From contig PGYV01000008.1 of the NCBI GenBank assembly GCA_002839855.1, positions 137,975 to 201,974 of the forward strand: a stretch of DNA of 64,000 nt. The letters are read 5' to 3'. The notes under the pieces were generated by a model that saw nothing but the letters and a program-made list of their open reading frames with translations, had not been told where the DNA came from and made no database searches. Below, piece by piece: positions 24,221-32,831 of this stretch; position 1 is the first letter of the stretch; the number at the start of each line of letters is the position of its first letter. Position numbers and translations under genes: made by a program. The stretch comes from Candidatus Goldiibacteriota bacterium HGW-Goldbacteria-1 (GTDB taxonomy: Bacteria > Oederibacteriota > PGYV01).

Positions 24221-24667
24221 ATGGAAGTCATATTAAAAGAAAACGTAAAAAAATTAGGAAACGCAGGGGACCTTGTAAAAGTAACTGACGGATATGCCAG
24301 GAATTTTCTTTTTCCACAGAACATGGCTATGCCTGTTTCTGACAAGAACTTAAAATCAATTCAGGAAGAGATGAAAAGGCGTTCTGTCAAGCTTGAAGCC
24401 AAAAAAGACAAACTTAAAGAAATGGCCGGGCAGCTTGAAGGTAAAGAATTTACCGTAAAGAAAAAAGCGTCAGCCGATGACAAACTTTTTGGTTCTGTTA
24501 CCGAAGCAGACGTGGCAGCGGCAATTAAAGCGGCCGGTTATGACGTAAATAAAAGCAACATAAAGATGGAATCGCATATCAAAGAAGTTGGAAACTTTGC
24601 CGTAAAAGTAAAACTTAAGGGCGACATAGAATCCAATGTAGTTCTTTGGGTGGTTAAGGAAGCCTGA
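24221..24667 (+). CDS. rplI: 50S ribosomal protein L9
   Basis: The 148-residue protein shows the L9 signature (EVILKENVKKLGNAGDLVKV, then GYARNFLFPQNMA), the long connecting helix (residues 40-75) and the C-terminal rRNA-binding domain (KLFGSVTEADVAAAIKAAG; HIKEVGNFAVKVKL). Length is standard. Ribosome site ACGGAGGT precedes the ATG, and dnaB follows after 26 bases. Confidence 0.96.
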   Translation: MEVILKENVKKLGNAGDLVKVTDGYARNFLFPQNMAMPVSDKNLKSIQEEMKRRSVKLEAKKDKLKEMAGQLEGKEFTVKKKASADDKLFGSVTEADVAAAIKAAGYDVNKSNIKMESHIKEVGNFAVKVKLKGDIESNVVLWVVKEA

Positions 24668-24693
24668 ACTAAGCAGGGCAAAGGCGGGCTTTA

Positions 24694-26109
24694 ATGTCTG
24701 AAAAAACAATTCAGGGGAAAGTGCCCCCGCAGAACGCGGAGGCCGAACAGTCCTTGCTTGGCAGCATTCTTCTTCGCGGCCAGGCAATAGACGTGGTCAT
24801 ACCCATAATCACAGCCGAAGATTTTTATGATGTCAGGCACAAGAAAATATATTCTGCCATGTTTGAACTGCAGACAGTGGGCGGGGCAATAGACAGCCTG
24901 ACTCTTATTGACAAACTTAACGGCACCGGAGAGCTTGAATCGGTGGGCGGGGCCACATATATTTCCGACCTTTCAAATCTTATGCCCACGTGGATGCACG
25001 TGGAAGATTACGCCAAAATAATCCGTGAAAAAGCTGATTTAAGAAAACTTATAGGCATTTCCGCCGAAATACTGGAGAATTCTTTTGACGAAGAAAAACC
25101 TTCCAGAGAAATAATTGAAGCCGCGGAAAATCAGATATTTTCCATAACAGAAAAAAGCAGGGGTTCGCTGCGCGAAGTAAAAGACATGATTCATGATGTT
25201 TACGTGCAGATGGATGAAATGGGAAGGATGAAGGACGAGCTTATAGGCCTTGAGACCGGATACAAAAAGATAGACGAAGCAACATCGGGGCTTACGGGCG
25301 GGTCGCTTGTCATTGTGGCCGCAAGGCCGTCTTTGGGAAAAACATCGCTTGTGCTTAATATCGCGCACAGGCTTGCCACCAGAAAACAGAAGAATATCCT
25401 TTTCTTCAGTTTTGAAATGAGCGCGGAGGATCTTATAAGAAGGATGCTTGCGACCGGTTCCAGGGTCAGCATTCAGAAGATAAGGACCGGCAAGTACATG
25501 ACCAAAGAAGAAAAACAGAAGATACTTGAAGCGGCAGGCGTATTGTCCGAAACAAGGATGTTTATAGACACGGATGATAACGGCGTTTTTGAAATGCGCG
25601 CTAAAGTAAGGACTATAATGTCGCAGTTAAAAAGAGAAAACAAGTCGCTTGACCTTATAATAATAGATTACATGCAGCTGGTAAAACCGGACGCTTCCAT
25701 TAAATCGCGCGAACAGCAGATTTCCACAATATCCAGGGCCATGAAGGCGATGGCAAGGGAAACAAATATCCCGGTAATTGCGCTGTCACAGTTAAACCGG
25801 GAATCGGAAAAAAGGGACCGCACCAAAAGCGGCAAGCGGATAGAACCCAAACTTTCAGACTTGCGCGAAAGCGGCGCCATAGAGCAGGATGCCGACGTTG
25901 TTATATTTATTGACCGTGATGATGAAAAAGACACCGAAGGCGTGGAACAGCAGGGAAGCGCGGAGCGGTTTGTAAAGGTAAGGCGCTGCAGGCTTATAAT
26001 CGCCAAAAACCGTAACGGCCCAACGCTGACGCAGCCTGTATTGTTCCTTCCGGAACTTACATGCTTTGAGGAGACCACAGAACTTCAGAATGACGAGGCT
26101 TTCAGCTGA
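24694..26109 (+). CDS. dnaB: Replicative DNA helicase DnaB
   Basis: The 471-residue protein has the N-terminal primase-interacting helical domain (PPQNAEAEQSLLGSILLRG) and the C-terminal RecA-like motor. Walker A is ARPSLGKTS (about residues 209-217), Walker B LIIIDYMQLV, then ALSQLNRESEKR and the arginine-finger region KLSDLRESGAIEQDAD. It unwinds DNA ahead of the fork as a hexamer. It overlaps the alanine racemase start by one base (TGATG arrangement), showing translational coupling. No intein is present at the usual sites. Confidence 0.96.
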   Translation: MSEKTIQGKVPPQNAEAEQSLLGSILLRGQAIDVVIPIITAEDFYDVRHKKIYSAMFELQTVGGAIDSLTLIDKLNGTGELESVGGATYISDLSNLMPTWMHVEDYAKIIREKADLRKLIGISAEILENSFDEEKPSREIIEAAENQIFSITEKSRGSLREVKDMIHDVYVQMDEMGRMKDELIGLETGYKKIDEATSGLTGGSLVIVAARPSLGKTSLVLNIAHRLATRKQKNILFFSFEMSAEDLIRRMLATGSRVSIQKIRTGKYMTKEEKQKILEAAGVLSETRMFIDTDDNGVFEMRAKVRTIMSQLKRENKSLDLIIIDYMQLVKPDASIKSREQQISTISRAMKAMARETNIPVIALSQLNRESEKRDRTKSGKRIEPKLSDLRESGAIEQDADVVIFIDRDDEKDTEGVEQQGSAERFVKVRRCRLIIAKNRNGPTLTQPVLFLPELTCFEETTELQNDEAFS

Positions 26110-27212
26110 TGCGTGAAAGATACGAGTGTAACGCGTGCGCCCATATAGACATGTCCGCGCTGTCGCACAATTTTATCCTTGCCGGCAGGCTGTCCGGCGG
26201 GCGGGAAATAATACCGGTTATAAAAGCCAACGCTTACGGGCACGGCTCTGTTGAAGTTGCCTCTTATCTGACAGAAAATCTTGGGGCAAAAAAACTTGCG
26301 GTAGCCAGGGTAAATGAAGGTATTGAAATCCGAGCAGGGCAGATTAATTCTTCCATTATAATACTTGGTGGTTTTTATGAAGATGAAATTCAGGAATTAA
26401 TTCACTATAACCTTGAACCTTCTGTATATGATATGCCCCTGCTGTGCCTGCTGGATAAAAAAGCCGCCGCGGCAAAAAAAATAATAAAAGTACACCTTAA
26501 AATAAACACGGGAATGAACAGGCTTGGCGTTAAACCCGAAAAAGCCCCTGGATTCATAAATTTTATCAGAAACAGTAATTTTCTAAAACTTGAATCTGTC
26601 TACACGCATTTCGCGGATGCCGACCTTGCCAATGACAAAAGGACAAAAAAACAGTCATTAATACTTGAATCTTTAAAAAAGGCAGCCGGGCCTGATGTGC
26701 TTTTTCACGCGGCAAATTCCGCTGCAATTTTAAAATATCCTTTCGCGCATTTTGATGCGGTAAGGCCGGGAATTATGATGTACGGTTCGTACTGCGATAA
26801 AAAAACAGCCAAATCATTATTGCCGGTGATGACGCTAAAAACTTCAGTCGCGCAGGTGATTGGCCTTAAGAGCGGCGACAAAGTAAGCTATGGCGGCAGG
26901 TACACCGCGCGTAAAAAAGAATATGCCGCGGTTATTTCCATAGGCTACGGCGACGGCTTCCCGCGTTCTTTATCGGGTAAGGGCGAAGTTATGATTAACG
27001 GCAAAAAAAGAAAAGTGCTTGGCACTGTGTGTATGGACCTGACAGTGGTACAGGCGGACAAAAATGTAAAGCAGGGCGACGCTGTGCTTGTTTTTGGCAG
27101 GGATGGAAAAAATATTATGCCCATTGAAAAAATGGCGGAAGACGCGGGTACCATTGCTTATGAAATTCTTACCGGAATATCCGACAGGGTAAAAAGAATT
27201 TATAAATATTAA
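26109..27212 (+). CDS. alr: Alanine racemase
   Basis: The 367-residue PLP enzyme interconverts L- and D-alanine for peptidoglycan. The PLP lysine lies in VIKANAYGHG (about residue 36-45). The TIM-barrel continues with KINTGMNRLGV and RPGIMMYG, and the catalytic tyrosine segment is VSYGGRY (after GDK). The C-terminal beta domain has GTVCMDLTVV. Length is normal. It begins on the last base of the dnaB stop codon and precedes ruvC by 20 bases. Confidence 0.95.
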   Translation: MRERYECNACAHIDMSALSHNFILAGRLSGGREIIPVIKANAYGHGSVEVASYLTENLGAKKLAVARVNEGIEIRAGQINSSIIILGGFYEDEIQELIHYNLEPSVYDMPLLCLLDKKAAAAKKIIKVHLKINTGMNRLGVKPEKAPGFINFIRNSNFLKLESVYTHFADADLANDKRTKKQSLILESLKKAAGPDVLFHAANSAAILKYPFAHFDAVRPGIMMYGSYCDKKTAKSLLPVMTLKTSVAQVIGLKSGDKVSYGGRYTARKKEYAAVISIGYGDGFPRSLSGKGEVMINGKKRKVLGTVCMDLTVVQADKNVKQGDAVLVFGRDGKNIMPIEKMAEDAGTIAYEILTGISDRVKRIYKY

Positions 27213-27232
27213 TTCATGACTCCGGAGAATAG

Positions 27233-27736
27233 ATGATAATACTGGGAATAGATCCCGGCACCGCGCGCTGCGGCTACGGGGTGATAGAAAAAAAGGGAAG
27301 CGCTGTCAGGGCCGCGGCTTACGGGCTTATAGAGACAGACAAAGATATGGAACCCGCCTTAAGGCTTAAAAAGATATATAATGAACTTTCTGATATAATA
27401 GATAAATACAAACCGGAATTTGTGTCAGTGGAAAAACTTTTCTTTAATAAAAATGTGACTACGGCGATAAGCGTTGCGGAAGCAAGGGGTGTAATTCTTC
27501 TTTCCGCGGTTTTGGCCGGTGCGCAGATAAGGGAATACACACCGATGCAGGTGAAGATGGCGCTTACCGGTTACGGCAAAGCCGATAAAAAGCAGATGCA
27601 GGAAATGATAAAAATGCTGCTTGGTTTAAAGGCGGTTCCAAAACCGGATGATGTGGCTGACGCGCTGGCAATAGCGGTGTGCTGTTCCAGTTTTTATAAG
27701 TTTGAAAATTTTAAAAATACAGGCGGAAAAAAATGA
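27233..27736 (+). CDS. ruvC: Holliday junction endonuclease RuvC
   Basis: The 167-residue protein shows the RuvC catalytic acids: D in ILGIDPGTARCGYG, E in VSVEKLFF (with the following NKN), and the C-terminal DVADALAIAV acids. It resolves Holliday junctions as a dimer together with RuvAB. It ends four bases into ruvA (ATGA overlap), so ruvC and ruvA are translationally coupled; ruvB lies 300 bases on behind a repeat patch. Confidence 0.95.
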   Translation: MIILGIDPGTARCGYGVIEKKGSAVRAAAYGLIETDKDMEPALRLKKIYNELSDIIDKYKPEFVSVEKLFFNKNVTTAISVAEARGVILLSAVLAGAQIREYTPMQVKMALTGYGKADKKQMQEMIKMLLGLKAVPKPDDVADALAIAVCCSSFYKFENFKNTGGKK

Positions 27737-28317
27737 TAGCTTTTGTGGAAGGCAGAATAGACAGTCTGGCGGAAAATTACGCTGTTATAGACGTTAATGG
27801 TGTGGGCTACGGGATATTTATTTCCGCTGCCACATATCTTGATATAAAGGACGTAACAGCGCCGGTCAGGCTTTATACTTACATGAATGTCAGGGAAGAC
27901 GCGCAGGAATTATACGGCTTTATTACCCTGCAGGAAAAAGAGACTTTTTTAATGTTAATTTCCGTCAATGGAATAGGCGCCAAAGCGGGAATGACCATAC
28001 TGGGAAATATTACAATAGACGCGTTAAAGCGCGCGATTGGCAGCGAAAATATTGAAGCGCTTACAAAGATACCGGGCTTAGGCAGAAAAAAAGCGGAACG
28101 CATTATTCTTGAACTTAAGGATAAATGTAAATCCATGGCAGTAAAAGAACCAAAAGGCGGAAACATCCCTGACGAAGAAGAATACATACAGGTTTTAACC
28201 GCGCTTGGTTTTAATTACGGGCAGGCAAGGGAAGCGTTAAAGGAAGCGTTAAGGAGTATTGAAGGTACTGCGGATAAAGAAAAAGTAATTAAGGAAGCGC
28301 TGAAAAGGCTGGGATAG
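27733..28317 (+). CDS. ruvA: Holliday junction helicase subunit RuvA
   Basis: The 194-residue protein has the N-terminal OB fold (MIAFVEGRIDSLAENYAVID), tandem helix-hairpin-helix motifs (LISVNGIGAKAGMTILGN; LTKIPGLGRKKAERIILEL) and the C-terminal RuvB-contact domain (ALGFNYGQAREALKEAL). It binds the four-way junction as a tetramer. It overlaps ruvC by four bases. Confidence 0.95.
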   Translation: MIAFVEGRIDSLAENYAVIDVNGVGYGIFISAATYLDIKDVTAPVRLYTYMNVREDAQELYGFITLQEKETFLMLISVNGIGAKAGMTILGNITIDALKRAIGSENIEALTKIPGLGRKKAERIILELKDKCKSMAVKEPKGGNIPDEEEYIQVLTALGFNYGQAREALKEALRSIEGTADKEKVIKEALKRLG

Positions 28318-28617
28318 TTTTGGATGCTTAGAGGCTTGGATGCTTAGAGGCTTGGTAAAAGCGAGTTAAGCTATAAGCAGTTAAGCAGAAGCGGTAAGTC
28401 GGGCGGTTTAGCAGCTTGGTTTGGATTTGGTAGGCGCACCCTTTAGGGTGCGGCAGTTGGTCTAAAAAATGGCAAGTTAAACTATAAGCAGTTAAGCAGA
28501 AGCGGAATACATAGCTCGGCGGCTGCAAAAATAAAGGATTATGTAGGGACAGCGCTCCTGCGCTGTCCGTTAGAACTTTGGATTCAGCATATGATTTAAA
28601 TTCAAATGGAGAATTGG
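28318..28617. repeat. Repeat-filled gap between ruvA and ruvB
   Basis: No gene is seen. The gap contains two tandem GGATGCTTAGAGGCTT units (28322-28353) and two copies of a ~34-base repeat in reverse orientation (28361-28394 and 28474-28505; core TTAAGCTATAAGCAGTTAA). There is a palindrome CGCACCCT-TT-AGGGTGCG (28435-28452) and a perfect 9-base hairpin GGACAGCGC-TCCT-GCGCTGTCC (28547-28568). The first elements also occur at 14.1, 32.6 and 35.5-35.9 kb. Confidence 0.75.
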
Positions 28618-29646
28618 ATGAAAGACGACAAAGATACAGAGCGCATAGTGGAAGGGTTTGCGGAGCCGGAAGAGCGGGTACGGGAAAACGCTTTACGGCC
28701 CAAACTGCTTACTGATTATATAGGTCAGGAAAGCGTAAAAGAGAAACTTAAAATATTAATTGAGGCGGCTAAGAAAAGAAAAGAACCGCCGGAGCATATT
28801 TTATTTTACGGTCCGCCCGGGCTTGGAAAGACCACTTTATCGCACATCATTGCCAATGAACTTGGCGTAAATATTAAATCAACAGCAGGGCCTGTAATAG
28901 AAAAAGCCGGTGACCTTGCGGCTATTATCACCAACCTTGAAGAAAACGACATTCTTTTTATAGACGAGATACACAGGCTTAATCATTCGGTTGAAGAAAT
29001 AATGTATCCGGCGCTGGAAGACGGCGTGCTGGATATTGTAATAGGCAAGGGGCCGTCCGCAAAAACATTCAGGATAAATCTGCCTAAGTTCACGCTTATA
29101 GGCGCGACCACAAGGGCGGGCATGATATCCGCCCCTTTAAGGGAGCGTTTTGGCGCTGTGTACAGGGTGGATTTTTATGATACTGATTCCATAGCAATTA
29201 TTTTAAAACGTTCCGCGGAAATTCTTGGGGTTAAGTCAGACAAAGAGGGTATTTACGAAATTGCAAGGCGCTCGCGCGGGACACCAAGGGTGGCAAACAG
29301 GCTGTTAAAGCGCGTAAGGGATTTTGCGCAGGTTAAAGCGCTTGGCGTTATTGACGTTAAAACCGCAAAGGCCGCGCTTGCCATGCTTGAAATTGATGAA
29401 ATAGGCCTTGATAATATGGACAGAAAGGTCATAACCACAATCATAGAAAAATTCAAAGGCGGCCCTGTGGGAATAGAAACCATTGCGGTAGCGGTATCTG
29501 AAGAAGCCGATACTATAGAAGATGTGTATGAACCGTTTTTAATTCAGCTTGGTTTTATTCAAAGGACATCATCCGGGCGCAAGGTTACAGGCAAGGCATA
29601 TGAACATTTTGGGTATAAGAAACCGGAAAATGGAGAGTTATTTTAA
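28618..29646 (+). CDS. ruvB: Holliday junction branch-migration ATPase RuvB
   Basis: This AAA+ protein of 342 residues has Walker A in [15 protein letters not shown], Walker B in [10 protein letters not shown], sensor 1 in [10 protein letters not shown], and the arginine-finger/sensor 2 region [18 protein letters not shown]. The C-terminal winged helix ends [19 protein letters not shown] set the start at 28618 because GGAG (28608-28611) sits 6 bases before that ATG; an ATG at 28606 in the same frame is possible and adds four residues. A stretch of repeats separates it from ruvCA. Confidence 0.94.
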   Translation: MKDDKDTERIVEGFAEPEERVRENALRPKLLTDYIGQESVKEKLKILIEAAKKRKEPPEHILFYGPPGLGKTTLSHIIANELGVNIKSTAGPVIEKAGDLAAIITNLEENDILFIDEIHRLNHSVEEIMYPALEDGVLDIVIGKGPSAKTFRINLPKFTLIGATTRAGMISAPLRERFGAVYRVDFYDTDSIAIILKRSAEILGVKSDKEGIYEIARRSRGTPRVANRLLKRVRDFAQVKALGVIDVKTAKAALAMLEIDEIGLDNMDRKVITTIIEKFKGGPVGIETIAVAVSEEADTIEDVYEPFLIQLGFIQRTSSGRKVTGKAYEHFGYKKPENGELF

Positions 29647-29647
29647 C

Positions 29648-29738
29648 TGACAGGTGACAAGTGACAAGTTTCAGGTGACAGGTTACAACTGACGGCTTGC
29701 AGTTGGTAACCTGTAACTTGTAACCTGAAACTTGTAAC
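29648..29738. repeat. Long imperfect palindrome of ACAGGTT-type units
   Basis: Units such as gacaagt, caggtgacagg, gtaacctgtaac and cctgaaacttgtaac form two arms (about 29664-29686 and 29706-29735) that can fold into a long hairpin. It lies between ruvB and the Nudix gene. The same heptamer vocabulary is seen at 880-943 and 1423-1453. Confidence 0.75.
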
Positions 29739-29753
29739 TAAAAAGGAGATATC

Positions 29754-30206
29754 GTGCAGGATAAAAATATCAGGATACGCGTGGCGGGGATATGCCTGGA
29801 TAAAAATAACAGGCTGTTGCTGGTCAACCACCAGAAGAATGGCAAGTCGTACTGGCTTTTGCCGGGCGGCGGCGTGGAATACGGCGAGACCCTGCACGAA
29901 GCGTTAAAGCGCGAGTTTATGGAAGAGATGTCCCTGAATGTGAAAAAAGCGGGGGAACTGCTTTTTGTCAATGATTCCATATACCCCGGAGGAAAAAGGC
30001 ACGTTATTAATATGTATTTTAGGGTGCGGGTATCCGGCGTGTTAAAACCAAACCCTGACCACATCCTGAAAAACGCCGTTTATATGAAAAAAAGTGAATT
30101 TAAAAAAATACTGTTTTATCCGGATATAAAAAATGATATAATGAGTATGTGGTCAAATAAGTTTATGAAACAGGCGGGATATTTAAAAACTAAGTGGAAA
30201 GACTAA
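29754..30206 (+). CDS. Nudix hydrolase
   Basis: The 150-residue protein has a Nudix box GGGVEYGETLHEALKREF followed by MEEMSLNV, matching G-x5-E-x7-R-E-U-x-E-E-x-G-U except for S in place of the final glycine. The start is a GTG with AAAAGGAGAT just upstream. Nudix enzymes cleave nucleoside diphosphates linked to other groups; the FYPDI...W tail does not reveal the substrate. It is the first of three genes (Nudix, STAS, GGDEF) spaced by 15 and 3 bases. Confidence 0.85.
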   Translation: MQDKNIRIRVAGICLDKNNRLLLVNHQKNGKSYWLLPGGGVEYGETLHEALKREFMEEMSLNVKKAGELLFVNDSIYPGGKRHVINMYFRVRVSGVLKPNPDHILKNAVYMKKSEFKKILFYPDIKNDIMSMWSNKFMKQAGYLKTKWKD

Positions 30207-30221
30207 GGGGAGGTATTAATT

Positions 30222-30566
30222 ATGGAAGGTTTAAATATTAAGGTTACGGATAAAGGTGATATAAAAGTGGTAAGCTGTCAGGGTTACATTGACACCACCA
30301 CATCATCCCTTCTTGAAAATAAAATGGCGGAACTTATTCAGGGCAAAAAATTTAAGATAATAATGGACCTTGGAGAAGTGGACTACATAAGCAGTGCAGG
30401 ATGGGGTATCTTTATCAGTGAAATTAAGAACATAAGAAAGAATAAAGGCGACCTGAAACTTGTAAATATGAAGCAGGAAGTAATGGAAATATTTGAACTT
30501 CTGGATTTCACGAACATCCTGGAGTATTACAAAACCGCGGACGAAGCAGCAAAAAAATTCAAGTAA
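30222..30566 (+). CDS. STAS-domain anti-sigma-factor antagonist
   Basis: The 114-residue protein is a single STAS domain of the SpoIIAA/RsbV kind, with the phosphorylatable serine in DYISSAGWGIF (about residues 47-57) and a start typical of the family (IKVVSCQGYIDTTTSSLLE). Such proteins are switched by serine phosphorylation and partner-switching with an anti-sigma kinase. No kinase or RsbU-type phosphatase is adjacent. Instead, the membrane GGDEF gene follows after 3 bases, so this antagonist may feed into cyclic di-GMP signalling; that link is inferred. Ribosome site GGGGAGGT. Confidence 0.88.
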   Translation: MEGLNIKVTDKGDIKVVSCQGYIDTTTSSLLENKMAELIQGKKFKIIMDLGEVDYISSAGWGIFISEIKNIRKNKGDLKLVNMKQEVMEIFELLDFTNILEYYKTADEAAKKFK

Positions 30567-30569
30567 ACT

Positions 30570-32588
30570 ATGGCTAAAAATTACCCGCAAAAAGTGGTCT
30601 TAAGGAAGCCAAACGCGAAGGCCGGCGGGCAGTCGGGCAAAAAAACAATCCTATATTCAGCCGTTGCGGCTGTCTATATTATAAGCGCTGTTGTAAAATT
30701 CCCGGACTTACAAATTCCATTATTTATATATCCCATACTTTACGGTATATTTTTTACCTATGTGTATTTCACGGAGAAAAAAACAAGAAAGACAGACAAG
30801 CCGTTTCAGCTTAAAGCCGCGTTTGGGGTATTTGCGGGGTGCGTGCTTGCCGCCGCGCTTACCGGCGGATACCTGTCGCCGTTATTATGGTCAATGTATA
30901 TTCTTGTTTTTGTCCTTTTAAACAGGGGGTATCACGCTTACGGCGGGTTAATAACGCTTCTTACCCTTATTTCGGTTTTAAGGACCGGCGGTACAGAGCC
31001 GCGGTTTTTAATATTTAATGCTGTGGTGGTTGGCTTCTGCGCGGTGTTGTTTTTAACACGCAGGGAAAATAAAGGCAGCAGGGAAAAGATGATATTTGGG
31101 GTGTCTGATACCGGAAAACAGCCGGATGATTTAAAAACAGTGGCCGATAATATGCTTAAAAATCTTTATGATGTTTTCAGGCGTTCCATAAAAAGCGAAT
31201 CAGTGATGCTTTTTCTGCGCGACCATGATGATGAAAAAAAATTCCTGCTGATGATGAGCGTCTGCGGTGAAGGCCTTGTGACCGACCCGGAATATAATGT
31301 CGGTATCAAGGAAGGGGTGATAGGCAACGCTATTTTAAAGGAAGGGTTTAATGTTTTTGATGTGGAAGGGATTCATAAGCCCTATTATAAAAGCGGCGAA
31401 GGCGGGGAAAAACTGGCGTCTGTGCCTGTAATTTTAAATAAACTGATAGGCCTTATAGTCATGGATTTCAAAAAAGAAAACTTTACGGATAATGACACGG
31501 TAAGGCCTATGATGGAAGCGCTTGCGCGTGAAACCGGCAATGTGATAGAAATGCTGGAAATTAACCAGAAGACTTTAAGCAAAGAGCGCAGGGTTTCCAG
31601 CCTTTATGAAATATACGGAAAATTAAACCTGCTTGAAGGCAAACATAAACTGCTGCAGACTTTCTTTAATGAATCAAGGTCGTTTGATATTGTGTCCGCG
31701 TATGTGGCTGAATCCACGGGCGACGGGAAAACGTTTCAGGTGACAGAGACTTTTAACTATCCTGAACGGGTGAAAGGTTCTCTGGTATCGCCAAAAGAAG
31801 ATGAAATACTTCGGTATGTTATAGATTCGGGAAAAAGTTCCGTGGTAAACGGCTTGAAAGACCGCGGGCAGAAGATAAATTTTGGCATAAGGTCAGACAA
31901 GTTTCTAATAGCGCCCTTAAGGGATGCTGATGAAATTTACGGCGTTATAAAACTGGACAAGGAAGAAGGGGCGTTTTTTACGGAGTTTGAAATTAAAACG
32001 CTGGAAATGCTTTTTTCCAGAATTACAATGCTGCTTCAGAACGCCAAGCTGTATGAAAAAATAAAAAAGCAGGCCACCCGCGACGGGCTTACAGGGCTTA
32101 CAAACCACTTAACTTTTCAGGAAAAATTAAGGGAAGCAATTGAACGTGTAAATACCGGCGGCAGCAAGTGTGTGTCCCTGCTGCTTACTGACATAGATTT
32201 TTTCAAGAAGTTCAATGACAGCTACGGACATCAGGAAGGCGACAGGGTATTAAAAAAAGTGGCTGATATGCTCATTCACTTTGAACACACGCATCACGGC
32301 ACTTTCGCGGCGCGCTATGGCGGCGAAGAATTTGTCTTTGTCCTTGAAAACTACGACCTGGACAGGGCGGCCGGAATAGGCGATGAGATAAGGCGGTACT
32401 GTGAAAAAAATCTTCAGGGCGGCAACGACAGGGAACAAAAAGCCATTAATTTAAGCATCGGCGTGTGCTCATATCCGGCGTGCGCCGAAGACGCCAGGAC
32501 ACTTATAATGAACGCGGACGAAGCACTGTACCTTGCCAAACACAACGGCAGGAACAGGGTGGAAAAGTACGTAAAGACTATCTCATAG
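30570..32588 (+). CDS. Membrane GAF-GAF-GGDEF diguanylate cyclase
   Basis: The 672-residue protein has about six transmembrane segments (residues 24-170), two GAF-like sensor regions (about 195-330 with AILKEGFNVFDVEGIHKPYY and 345-485), and a C-terminal GGDEF domain beginning RDGLTGLTNHLTFQEKL. The active-site loop is YGGEEF (GGEEF at about 584-588), intact for diguanylate cyclase activity. No RxxD inhibitory site precedes it, so product feedback may be absent. Along with the STAS gene it forms a small signalling operon. The PilZ-like gene at 21222 is a possible, though degenerate, output. Confidence 0.88.
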   Translation: MAKNYPQKVVLRKPNAKAGGQSGKKTILYSAVAAVYIISAVVKFPDLQIPLFIYPILYGIFFTYVYFTEKKTRKTDKPFQLKAAFGVFAGCVLAAALTGGYLSPLLWSMYILVFVLLNRGYHAYGGLITLLTLISVLRTGGTEPRFLIFNAVVVGFCAVLFLTRRENKGSREKMIFGVSDTGKQPDDLKTVADNMLKNLYDVFRRSIKSESVMLFLRDHDDEKKFLLMMSVCGEGLVTDPEYNVGIKEGVIGNAILKEGFNVFDVEGIHKPYYKSGEGGEKLASVPVILNKLIGLIVMDFKKENFTDNDTVRPMMEALARETGNVIEMLEINQKTLSKERRVSSLYEIYGKLNLLEGKHKLLQTFFNESRSFDIVSAYVAESTGDGKTFQVTETFNYPERVKGSLVSPKEDEILRYVIDSGKSSVVNGLKDRGQKINFGIRSDKFLIAPLRDADEIYGVIKLDKEEGAFFTEFEIKTLEMLFSRITMLLQNAKLYEKIKKQATRDGLTGLTNHLTFQEKLREAIERVNTGGSKCVSLLLTDIDFFKKFNDSYGHQEGDRVLKKVADMLIHFEHTHHGTFAARYGGEEFVFVLENYDLDRAAGIGDEIRRYCEKNLQGGNDREQKAINLSIGVCSYPACAEDARTLIMNADEALYLAKHNGRNRVEKYVKTIS

Positions 32589-32621
32589 ACGATTAACCCA
32601 TATCCCAACTTTTCTAAGCAA

Positions 32622-32708
32622 AAGCTATAAACACTAAGCAATTAAGCTATAGCGTAATACAGTTATTTGGTTGTTCGCTTCTGCTTAATTGCCTATAGCT
32701 TAATTCGC
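32622..32708. repeat. Pair of 34-base intergenic repeats
   Basis: One copy of the 34-base repeat lies at 32674-32708 (core TTAATTGCCTATAGCTTAA, flanked by TTCGCTTCTG and TTCGC). A shorter inverted copy (CTAAGCAATTAAGCTATAG) is at about 32633-32651. An almost identical copy is at 35862-35895, and reverse-strand copies are between ruvA and ruvB. Confidence 0.75.
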
Positions 32709-32756
32709 TCTTTAATCTTCTGTCCCTCCGTCCCTCTATTTCTAATTATATAGATG

Positions 32757-32794
32757 TTGACAAATAAGTATACACTTTGTATACTTGGGTATAC
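32757..32794 (+). promoter_or_regulatory. Strong promoter with three GTATAC operator-like boxes
   Basis: TTGACA (32757-32762), a 17-base spacer and TATACT (32780-32785) form a near-consensus promoter for the DUF1016 gene. Three perfect GTATAC palindromes at 32768-32773, 32779-32784 and 32789-32794 are spaced 11 and 10 bases apart, that is one helical turn, and overlap the -10 box. They look like tandem binding sites for a repressor. Confidence 0.65.
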
Positions 32795-32831
32795 AGATGC
32801 AAGGGTTACTAAAACTCATAGAGGGGGTTTT

